The notes below the pieces were generated by a model that saw only the letters and a program-made list of their open reading frames with translations, was not told the origin of the DNA and searched no databases. The position numbers and the translations under genes were made by a program. Shown one piece after another: positions 8,749-14,919 of a DNA stretch of 17,972 nucleotides (its first letter is position 1; the number at the start of each line of letters is the position of its first letter). The stretch is from Candidatus Aenigmatarchaeota archaeon (GTDB lineage Archaea > Aenigmatarchaeota > Aenigmatarchaeia > QMZP01). The stretch lies in NCBI GenBank assembly GCA_017609145.1, contig JAFCEM010000008.1, positions 1-17,972 of the forward strand, in the 5' to 3' direction.

Positions 8749-10030
8749 TATATTTCCCTCTTCCTATTCTCTGTATTTTTCTGCTGCCCAAAAGATTGTT
8801 TATTGCTCTGTGTAATTGTGTTTCGCCCAAATTCGTTAACTCTTTAAGTTCGTTTTGTCTCAGAATCCTATTTTCTAGGACCTTCAATATTTTTTCTTCT
8901 TTGGAAAGTTTTAGCCATTTAATATTTTCATTTTCGCTATATTCTGGGAATGTATAAAAACCATAACATAACTTTATCAGCGAGCCATCCTTTAATGCTC
9001 TTCTCATCTTCGTAAGAAATGAGCTAGTTGGTATACCGACTCTGCTTTCCAATTCTTTGTATGTAACTATCTGCTTATTTTTTCTCAATTTCTCAATAAC
9101 ACTTTCAAATTTTTCTTTATTCACACGCATCGCTATCGAATATTTGGGATTGGTGTTTTCAAGGGCAATATCAAATCTTTCATCTTTAAACCAAAAACCA
9201 CCAAGTTCGCCAAATATGGATTTTGCCTTTTTAATATCTTTCATTATCAAAGGAAAAGATTCTGTACTAATATGAACTGATTCTTTATATTCTGAAGTCT
9301 TATAACCCAAACTAATAGCAAGCTGTTGAATTAAATCTTTAATAACGCCTTTATTCTGAGCTATTCTAAAATCACAATCAGGAGAGCCCTCATCCACGAC
9401 AAGCTGTGCAAATACCTGAAATCTCCACATTCTTGGCAAATTGAGTACATCTTCTAAGAACGTATCCTTGGAAAATTTCCTTTCCAGAATATTTGATGTT
9501 GCCTTTACCAAAAATCTTGGTATAGTTATAAAACAATTATTTGGTTTTTCTTTAATTCTTGGTTTATGTTTTATAACAGAATCAATTAATCTGGCACCCC
9601 ACTTTATGTTCATTTTATGCTGTGTCCATATACACATTCTATTCAATGAACCATGACCATCACCGATTATCATACTAACAACTCTTAGCGTAAGAGGTGT
9701 GAATTCAAAAGGAAATTTTGTTTCATATATCATCTTTTGGTTTTCAGTGAAGCCGAGAATAGATTTTTCAGCAAAATTCTTATCTACGTTTAGCTTTTCA
9801 CATATTTTGGATAGTAAATTCACATTAACAAATTTTCGTCTTTTATAAATATCTGCAAGAGTAGGATAGGTTACATGTAATTTTCTTGAGAGTCTCTCGA
9901 CACCATACTTCTTTATCTTTTCTTTATATTTTGAGGTAAAAAGCTCATTGAGATAAACGAACCCCTTTAAGTCCCAGATGTGAACAAACATCCTTTCCAT
10001 ACTACCTATTTTATTCTTGTTTCCTTTCAT
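8723..10030 (-). CDS. Free-standing LAGLIDADG homing endonuclease-like protein with helix-turn-helix flanks (copy 1)
   Basis: A 435-residue protein encoded in AT-rich DNA (the line at 9301-9360 has 18 G+C of 60, against 32 of 60 in the helicase line at 6301-6360). Residues about 44-80 form a helix-turn-helix resembling Cro/XRE repressors. Two degenerate LAGLIDADG helices follow: VVSMIIGDGHG (117-127) and FAQLVVDEGSP (207-217), each keeping an acidic residue where the metal-binding Asp/Glu sits. Residues about 300-430 look like two winged-helix units. A homing endonuclease would cut a specific site and spread by repair copying; a WhiA-like regulator that kept the fold is an alternative. The start at 10030 is about 21-27 bases after a TATA-like GAATATA; an internal ATG at 10000 is possible. 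The last eight codons plus stop overlap the helicase end antisense. Confidence 0.72.
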   Translation of the reverse strand: MKGNKNKIGSMERMFVHIWDLKGFVYLNELFTSKYKEKIKKYGVERLSRKLHVTYPTLADIYKRRKFVNVNLLSKICEKLNVDKNFAEKSILGFTENQKMIYETKFPFEFTPLTLRVVSMIIGDGHGSLNRMCIWTQHKMNIKWGARLIDSVIKHKPRIKEKPNNCFITIPRFLVKATSNILERKFSKDTFLEDVLNLPRMWRFQVFAQLVVDEGSPDCDFRIAQNKGVIKDLIQQLAISLGYKTSEYKESVHISTESFPLIMKDIKKAKSIFGELGGFWFKDERFDIALENTNPKYSIAMRVNKEKFESVIEKLRKNKQIVTYKELESRVGIPTSSFLTKMRRALKDGSLIKLCYGFYTFPEYSENENIKWLKLSKEEKILKVLENRILRQNELKELTNLGETQLHRAINNLLGSRKIQRIGRGKYIIAKNALS

Positions 10031-10083
10031 AAAAACCCTTCAACCACGCCTATATTCTAATTCAGTTCCTTTTTGTTTGGGAA
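10031..10083. promoter_or_regulatory. Divergent TATA-like element between copy 1 and the candidate RNA
   Basis: TATATTCTAA at 10051-10060 is the only strong TATA-like sequence here. On the plus strand it would place a start near 10080, just before the first hairpin of the candidate RNA. On the minus strand it lies 21-30 bases before the LAGLIDADG ATG at 10030. It may serve both. Inferred from position only. Confidence 0.4.
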
Positions 10084-10192
10084 CGGGCCGAATAAGCGGA
10101 AGCTATCGAGGCCCGATATTGAGAAAGCAGTGCCAGAAGGGCGAAAATCATTAAGAGTGAGCTGGCGAAGCCAAATGAACCTTAAGATTTTC
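10084..10192 (+). ncRNA. Candidate structured RNA with two kink-turn-like hairpins
   Basis: This GC-richer stretch in AT-rich surroundings folds well on the plus strand. Hairpin 1: CGGGCC (10084-10089) pairs with GGCCCG (10110-10115), with GA at 10090-10091 facing GA at 10108-10109, then AGC/GCT closing a GGAA tetraloop (GNRA type, 10098-10101). Hairpin 2: GAAAATC-TTAAG (10143-10155, A10150 bulged) pairs with CTTAAGATTTTC (10181-10192), 12 pairs. Then come GT/AC, GA (10159-10160) facing GA (10177-10178), and TGGC-GAA-GCCA at 10163-10173. In both hairpins three unpaired bases (ATC, AAT) precede the right-hand GA, as in kink-turns that bind archaeal L7Ae, but the left strands carry two or three extra bases. 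The GA motifs exist only on this strand. A T-rich stretch follows at 10206-10219. It may be a free RNA or a leader of the next gene. No known RNA family was recognised. Confidence 0.45.
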
Positions 10193-10234
10193 AGCTTCTG
10201 TTGGGTTATTTTATTTCTATGGTTAAATAATATT

Positions 10235-11059
10235 ATGGAAAAAATGCTATTCAATGATAAAGAATACGAAATTATTCTTTTAAAACGTCTTATTGAGACC
10301 CTTGATCTAATGCTTAATAGCGAAGTATTGGAATTGCATGGCAATGATCCACACACCGAAGTATGGTTTCAAACCAGTATACATCAAAAGTTTTTTTATA
10401 TAATACTATTAGATTTCTTATCAAGATCTGATTTAGAATTATGCAAGGAAAAAGCCTCCTGCATAGATTCATTGACAATTATTCAAGAAAAACCAAATTT
10501 TAATGATAATGAATCGATATCAGAGTTCAATACAGCGACCGAAATATTCAAATCATGGATTAACGAAGAAGTCATAATAAAAAACTTTTATATTTCGAGT
10601 CTCAATAAGGAATTTAATTTGGAACTAAAGAGAGAAGAATTTATTAGAATATGTGGAACTATTTCAAAACACAATTTCACAAAACTAACCAGAATATCCG
10701 AAGATATACAGAAGATTCTCAAAAAAAATTCGATTAACATCTCTAATACATCTCCAATTTTGCTACTCAATGATTTCTATGAAAAATTTCATAATGATAT
10801 TCTGATATACCATATCAGTAATATTTCAGAAATGTTGAATAATATAAGGTGGGGAATCCATCATTATCTATTGAATGAATTCAATAAATCCTACATGAAG
10901 AATAGTTCTAATTCCTATGGAGAGTATAGATACATTTATCCAAAAGATGTAAAAAATAAGTTCGTAAGAGTATGTTACTGGGACTTGATGAACTCTATTA
11001 GATCTAAACCGCAGTTCAGAAAATTCAAAACAACCAAATATTTAAAAACCAGATATTAG
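10235..11059 (+). CDS. Unrecognised helical protein, accessory region
   Basis: A 274-residue product from the ATG at 10235, which follows a TATA-like TTATTTTATTT at 10206-10216. The frame stays open back to a TTG at 10073, but those codons run through the candidate RNA and give an unconvincing sequence. I do not recognise the family. The protein looks soluble and mostly helical, Asn-, Ile- and Lys-rich, with no signal peptide or clear membrane segment. Conserved-looking islands are LHGNDPHTEVWF near residues 38-49, followed by SIHQKFF, and RWGIHHYL near 206-213. The last contains Rx4H, the pattern of HEPN-domain ribonucleases, but one short match is weak evidence. Composition is AT-rich like the adjacent LAGLIDADG gene, suggesting acquisition together. 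It converges on the phosphoesterase with 28 bases between stops, where GAATTTTTC and further T-runs may end transcription. Confidence 0.68.
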   Translation: MEKMLFNDKEYEIILLKRLIETLDLMLNSEVLELHGNDPHTEVWFQTSIHQKFFYIILLDFLSRSDLELCKEKASCIDSLTIIQEKPNFNDNESISEFNTATEIFKSWINEEVIIKNFYISSLNKEFNLELKREEFIRICGTISKHNFTKLTRISEDIQKILKKNSINISNTSPILLLNDFYEKFHNDILIYHISNISEMLNNIRWGIHHYLLNEFNKSYMKNSSNSYGEYRYIYPKDVKNKFVRVCYWDLMNSIRSKPQFRKFKTTKYLKTRY

Positions 11060-11087
11060 AGAATTTTTCGAAAGATTTCTTTAAAAA

Positions 11088-11846
11088 CTAAAGCTTCCCC
11101 AACTCACCGAGGAAAACCCCGTCGAGCATGTATACCTTTGCTGTTTTGTTATGTATCCTTCTCAGCAGGGGCCCGAGAAACTGCTTCTGCCCGGGGTCGG
11201 GTTTCCTGTTCACTGCCATGCCTCCTGAAAGGTTGTTGAAACACGGCATGACTATTATCTCTGGGAACCCGGTTGCCTGTTTGTATCTCTTTTTCATCAG
11301 CTCTGTTTTGAGTTTTGCTCTGAGCCACACGGGCTCTGACCACCTGTAGCCCAGCTTGTCCCTGAACTCGATCTGCGGGTGGCTGTGGCCCGTGACAACG
11401 AACTTAGCCTTCGTGAAACTCTCTGGCGGCCACCCATGCCCGTGCACAAGGAAAAGGTCACCGATCCTGAACCCGGAGCTTTTGTGCAACCTGACGCCTT
11501 CGGGTAGCCAGTCCCTGATGCCGCTGTCGTGGTTGCCCGGCACGACATCAACCTTCACCCTGCCGTTGAAACGGCCGAAGAATTCGGGCAACTCCCGCAG
11601 CTCCTGTCTGCTTATCCCCGGCACCTTGTGCTTTATGTCCCCCAGAATCACCAACCTGTCAGCCCTTGTTTCCTGAACCAGCCTCTCCAACCTTTTGACC
11701 ATGCCCCTCGTTTGAGAGGGGATTCTCATGCTCCTCTGGTAGTATTCATTCTCAATCCCTATATGCAGGTCTGAAACAATCAGTATCCTTTCCCCACGGT
11801 TCTCGAATACGAGCGCGGGCTCGTTTGTCACAAAAACAGGCTCCAT
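11088..11846 (-). CDS. Metallophosphoesterase, COG1407 type (Lhr-associated)
   Basis: A 252-residue calcineurin-like phosphoesterase. The five metal-binding blocks are in order: VSDLHIG near residues 24-30, LGDIKHK near 67-73, PGNHDSG near 102-108, HGHGWPP near 134-140 and TGHSHPQ near 151-157. The set is intact, so a two-metal phosphodiesterase or phosphatase activity is expected. The layout matches the COG1407 ICC-like group, which in many genomes is next to an Lhr-type helicase and is thought to act in nucleic-acid processing. Here the Lhr gene lies 2.3 kb away, convergent, across an AT-rich insertion. The start at 11846 follows a TATA-like TTTTTAAATA about 20-29 bases upstream, so it may have its own nearly leaderless transcript as well as read-through from the isomerase gene 29 bases upstream. 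Substrate unknown. Confidence 0.9.
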   Translation of the reverse strand: MEPVFVTNEPALVFENRGERILIVSDLHIGIENEYYQRSMRIPSQTRGMVKRLERLVQETRADRLVILGDIKHKVPGISRQELRELPEFFGRFNGRVKVDVVPGNHDSGIRDWLPEGVRLHKSSGFRIGDLFLVHGHGWPPESFTKAKFVVTGHSHPQIEFRDKLGYRWSEPVWLRAKLKTELMKKRYKQATGFPEIIVMPCFNNLSGGMAVNRKPDPGQKQFLGPLLRRIHNKTAKVYMLDGVFLGELGKL

Positions 11847-11875
11847 AACCTTAGGATTGGGGCATTATTTAAAAA
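11847..11875 (-). promoter_or_regulatory. TATA-like box before the phosphoesterase gene
   Basis: Minus-strand TTTTTAAATA (11866-11875) ends where the upstream isomerase gene's stop codon begins. It lies 20-29 bases before the phosphoesterase ATG at 11846, the distance expected for a leaderless archaeal transcript. No Shine-Dalgarno is visible. Confidence 0.5.
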
Positions 11876-12799
11876 CTAATAGCGCGACTGGATGAACGAC
11901 TTCTGCTGCTTGTATGCGACCAGTTTCTCAATCTCCGCGGGCCTGAAAACACCTTTCTCGGTTATTATCTTCGTGACGTATTCCGCGGGCGTAATATCAA
12001 AGGCGGGATTGACTATCTTTGCCCCCCTAAGCTTCCCGGGGTTTATCAACTCTTTCGGGTTTCTCTGCTCTATGTTCGGGATATCCCTCGTCACCTTCAG
12101 GCTTTCACCTGCGACGATAAACGGCTTCCCGAACCTGTGTGCAACAATAGCTATCGGAAGGGTTCCTATCTTGTTTATTACAGAGCCGTCCTGCAATATT
12201 GCATCGCAGCCCACAAGGACCTTCGTTGCTCTCTTCATAAGGTGGCCCGATGCCGAGTCAATCGAATACGTCACCGGTATCTTCTGATTCAGCAGCTCTT
12301 TCGCGGTTATTTTTCCCTGGTAAAGCGGTCTCGTTTCGGTGACTATGACCTCGAACTTCCTGTCCTGTCTTTTTGCCTCCGAAAGCGCGGCGACAACGTT
12401 TTTGGAATGGCAGTGCGTCAATATGACATCACCGTCAACAATTTCCTTTGCCCCGGTTTCTGCCACCTTCCTGACTATTTCATTCAGTTTGCGTAATTGC
12501 TCGTTGCAAACCCTTTCAACAAACCCCTTAAGCCTTTCAACACTCTTTATCTCTGCAACTTCTGCCTGTACCATCACGGAGCTTATGACCTTTTTAAGCT
12601 CGGGCTCAGTTGGCCTGGTAGAGAGGACCTTTCTTGCTGTCATATCAAGTTCCCCTATCAGGTCGGCTTTGTTACTTGACCTGCTCTTCTTTGCCGTGAG
12701 ACTCAGGCACCTGAGCCCGGCCTCTGCTACATCATTAGCGCCCTGGATTTTTAGGGATTTGATGTCACTGATTATCCTAGCAACTGATTCGTTGGCCAT
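11876..12799 (-). CDS. e2b2: Ribose-1,5-bisphosphate isomerase (R15Pi, eIF2B alpha/beta/delta-like)
   Basis: A 307-residue protein of the eIF2B/MtnA/R15Pi fold. R15Pi converts ribose-1,5-bisphosphate to ribulose-1,5-bisphosphate, between AMP phosphorylase and form III RuBisCO in archaeal AMP breakdown. Cys130 (in LTHCHSK) and Asp199 (in GCDAI) are 69 residues apart, the same spacing as the catalytic Cys133 and Asp202 of the Thermococcus enzyme. TETRPLYQGKITAKEL near 154-169, GSVINKIGT near 205-213 and NPAFDITPAEYV near the C-terminus also fit R15Pi better than methylthioribose-1-phosphate isomerase or a true eIF2B subunit. The start at 12799 lies 28 bases after the upstream PP-loop gene's stop, so the two probably share a transcript. 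AMP phosphorylase and RuBisCO are not in this window. Confidence 0.86.
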   Translation of the reverse strand: MANESVARIISDIKSLKIQGANDVAEAGLRCLSLTAKKSRSSNKADLIGELDMTARKVLSTRPTEPELKKVISSVMVQAEVAEIKSVERLKGFVERVCNEQLRKLNEIVRKVAETGAKEIVDGDVILTHCHSKNVVAALSEAKRQDRKFEVIVTETRPLYQGKITAKELLNQKIPVTYSIDSASGHLMKRATKVLVGCDAILQDGSVINKIGTLPIAIVAHRFGKPFIVAGESLKVTRDIPNIEQRNPKELINPGKLRGAKIVNPAFDITPAEYVTKIITEKGVFRPAEIEKLVAYKQQKSFIQSRY

Positions 12800-12827
12800 A
12801 TTAAGAATTGCTTTCCTGTAATAAAAA

Positions 12828-13811
12828 TCAGATTCTCAGTTTTTTGATATCCTTCTCATGCATGGCACGTGCGGTGATTTTTTTCTTTTCCTTGCCCTTG
12901 CGGTATACAAGCCCAACTTCCTTATTTTTCGGAGCGTCCGAATAGCGGACCGTCAGCCCGGTCGCAAGCATAAGCTCCTTGTCCCCCCCACCAGTAATGA
13001 TAGTGACAGGGCCTTTGTGGTCCTTGACCTCCATCCATATCAGACCATATTCCTTTGCAAGGTTTATAAGCACTTTGTTTTCTTCCTCGTTACGCCCTAC
13101 AATAATCTTGTGCTTTCCGCAACGGAAATGCCTGCCAAACCTGAGAAGTGTGGCACTTTCGTGGTTCAGTTTGTTGTGTTTGATCAGGTTTCTGAGCTTG
13201 CGCGAAAATTCAGGGTCGGTCAGAAGGCACCCACCAGCGGGCGTAGGGTATTTCTTTATCCTGTATCTCCTTGCAAGAGCAATCTGCTTCTTCCTTGAGC
13301 GCCCCCTGATTGATAGCAGCTTATTCCTGTCAATAACACCATGCTTCTCAGCCTCGGTAGGCGGAAGCAGTTTGCCCGAAAGAGGCCTGAGCACATGGCC
13401 GCTGACGCCCGCTTCTTTGTCTATGAGTTCCATGACACCCTTCTTTTGGGACATGGGCCTCTCGTTAAGAACATCTCCAGTAACAAGAAGGTGTGCCTTC
13501 TGCTTGCTCGCCAGCTCCCATGCTTTTTTGAGGATGTGAATCCTGCAGTCAATGCACGGGTTCATGTTCCTGCCATAACCGTGCTTGGGCTTGCGCACAA
13601 TATCGAAGAAATCATCACCCTTGGGGACTACATGAAGCCTTATCCTGAGCCTTTTCGCAAGGGCACGGACTTCGTCAACATCGCTCGTGCTGAAGACGTC
13701 GATGAAATGGACTGCCTCGATCCCGAGCCCCTGCTCCTGAATTAGCTTCACGGCAAGGATGGAATCAAGCCCGCCCGAAAACAGAACGAGAGCCTTGTGC
13801 CTGTTGCCCAT
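12828..13811 (-). CDS. PP-loop ATPase, ThiI/MnmA-like tRNA thiolation protein with NFACT-R-like tail
   Basis: A 327-residue protein of the adenine nucleotide alpha-hydrolase (PP-loop) superfamily. The PP-loop SGGLDS is at residues 12-17. NPCIDCR (CxxC at 86-89), LVTGDVLNERPMSQ near 109-122 and PAGGCLLTDP (Cys195) follow, the arrangement of archaeal/bacterial ThiI- or MnmA-like thiouridylases. These adenylate a tRNA uridine and replace its oxygen with sulfur; the cysteines would carry sulfur or an Fe-S cluster. The C-terminal part from about 220, with RFGRHFR and KIIVGRNEEEN, resembles the NFACT-R RNA-binding domain found fused to such enzymes. The start at 13811 follows a good Shine-Dalgarno-like GGAAGTGA (minus strand, 13818-13825). 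The first 64 bases, including the SGGLDS codons, are also read in another frame by the upstream LAGLIDADG gene. Target nucleotide uncertain. Confidence 0.85.
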   Translation of the reverse strand: MGNRHKALVLFSGGLDSILAVKLIQEQGLGIEAVHFIDVFSTSDVDEVRALAKRLRIRLHVVPKGDDFFDIVRKPKHGYGRNMNPCIDCRIHILKKAWELASKQKAHLLVTGDVLNERPMSQKKGVMELIDKEAGVSGHVLRPLSGKLLPPTEAEKHGVIDRNKLLSIRGRSRKKQIALARRYRIKKYPTPAGGCLLTDPEFSRKLRNLIKHNKLNHESATLLRFGRHFRCGKHKIIVGRNEEENKVLINLAKEYGLIWMEVKDHKGPVTIITGGGDKELMLATGLTVRYSDAPKNKEVGLVYRKGKEKKKITARAMHEKDIKKLRI

Positions 13812-14848
13812 TTGATTTCACTTCCCGAATTGTTCAATGAATAAACGTTTGTTCTGTTAATGTTTCTGAACTTCACTAATCCCATATCTACAAGTCCAAT
13901 AGTTGTTTTTCTTTTTTTGTCTTTTCTTTTCCATCCATGCAAATGACCATAAACAGTTCCTGATTTTAATTTTAGTAACTCAGATATGTTTTCTCTTGTC
14001 TTTGGGTACTCTTTCAATAACTTCAATATTTTTTTCTTTGTCATATTATGGGGATGTTTAATCCCATCTATAATCTTAGTTAGCTCCTGACTTTTTCTAT
14101 ATCCTTTTGAAAAATCTATTTTTTCTTTGAATCTGAGCATATTTTTATAACCACAGATTCTTAAATGCCATCTGTTATCATCTTTATCTATTTTTGATTC
14201 TATATCCAATTCTGACAAGATTTTTTTAATGAAAATCAATAATGGTCTAAGCTTTTGTTTAATTGCAATAACGCCATATTTTGGGACACTTCCGTCATCA
14301 TTAAACCACGTTCTTAACATATTGATTTTCCAATTCAAAGGCATTTTTTCGATTTGTGAAGTTATATTTTTGGTATCTTTCCCAAAACTAAACTTACCAA
14401 AAATATACCATAAACTCTTTCCAACCCATCTGGGATATCTCACTCTTGTTATTGATTTTTCGTTTCTAATCACAGGTTTTATATTAAAAACAATAGTCAT
14501 TTTTGATACAAAATCATTGACAAGAAACTCTTCAGTATTGCAATAGTGGATATCTCCCTTTCTGCTTATTCCACCATCACCAAACAGATAGCCCATGACT
14601 GGAGCCAAAACACTAAGTTCATTTTTATTGAATTTCTTTTTAATCTTTATGTATTCTATATATGGAATAGGGATAGTTTTGTTTTTAACCCAAGACCACA
14701 CGGTTCGATAAGAAATATTAAAATGCTTTGATATTTCTCTAATTTCTTGACCATGTTTAAATTTTTTCATAACTTGAGAATAATATTTAGATGATTGGTA
14801 TTGTTTTGAATAAGTTTCCACAAAATCTTCATATTTAATTCTGAACAT
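13748..14848 (-). CDS. Free-standing LAGLIDADG homing endonuclease-like protein with helix-turn-helix flanks (copy 2)
   Basis: A 366-residue, Lys- and Ile-rich product of AT-rich DNA. A helix-turn-helix lies near residues 34-56 (EIREISKHFNISYRTVWSW). Two LAGLIDADG-type helices follow: LAPVMGYLFGDGG (81-93) and MLRTWFNDDGS (177-187), with acidic residues in the catalytic positions. A winged-helix segment spans about 273-340. This is the same order as copy 1, although the sequences are only distantly similar. Minus-strand AAGGAA sits a few bases before the ATG at 14848, and a TATA-like AAATTATAATTTATTA lies about 17-35 bases upstream. The last 21 codons run into the PP-loop gene in a different frame on the same strand, encoding a tail (ending IPSLP) unlikely to be part of the fold. 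It could be an active homing endonuclease or a domesticated regulator. Confidence 0.74.
   Translation of the reverse strand: MFRIKYEDFVETYSKQYQSSKYYSQVMKKFKHGQEIREISKHFNISYRTVWSWVKNKTIPIPYIEYIKIKKKFNKNELSVLAPVMGYLFGDGGISRKGDIHYCNTEEFLVNDFVSKMTIVFNIKPVIRNEKSITRVRYPRWVGKSLWYIFGKFSFGKDTKNITSQIEKMPLNWKINMLRTWFNDDGSVPKYGVIAIKQKLRPLLIFIKKILSELDIESKIDKDDNRWHLRICGYKNMLRFKEKIDFSKGYRKSQELTKIIDGIKHPHNMTKKKILKLLKEYPKTRENISELLKLKSGTVYGHLHGWKRKDKKRKTTIGLVDMGLVKFRNINRTNVYSLNNSGSEIKWATGTRLSFCFRAGLIPSLP
13812..13850 (-). promoter_or_regulatory. Shine-Dalgarno-like site and TATA-like box before the PP-loop gene
   Basis: Minus-strand GGAAGTGA (13818-13825) lies six bases before the ATG at 13811 and differs by one base from a consensus site. 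Further upstream, CGTTTATTCAT (about 13837-13847) is TATA-like. Both lie inside the 3' end of the LAGLIDADG reading frame, so the PP-loop gene may keep its own signals. Confidence 0.45.
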
Positions 14849-14919
14849 ATCGTTTCCTTTTATTTCTAATAAATTATAATTACCGGGCTATTTAATTAAT
14901 GAAAAAACAATCTTAGAAA
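14849..14919. promoter_or_regulatory. AT-rich spacer: terminator side of the GILT-like gene and promoter of LAGLIDADG copy 2
   Basis: This 71-base gap is almost entirely A and T apart from CCGGGC near 14883-14888. It holds the TATA-like AAATTATAATTTATTA of copy 2 (minus strand, about 14865-14880). Minus-strand T-runs at 14902-14907, just after the GILT-like stop, could end that transcript. Confidence 0.4.

Noticed and set aside
10084..10192. Candidate RNA as a tRNA, SRP RNA, RNase P RNA or group II intron domain V
   Set aside because: None of the characteristic elements (T-loop sequence, helix 8 loop, RNase P conserved core, AGC-triad helix) could be found.
10073..10234. Longer N-terminus for the unknown protein starting at a TTG
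   Set aside because: It runs through the candidate structured RNA, gives a basic, irregular sequence, and bypasses an ATG at 10235 with a TATA-like sequence upstream.
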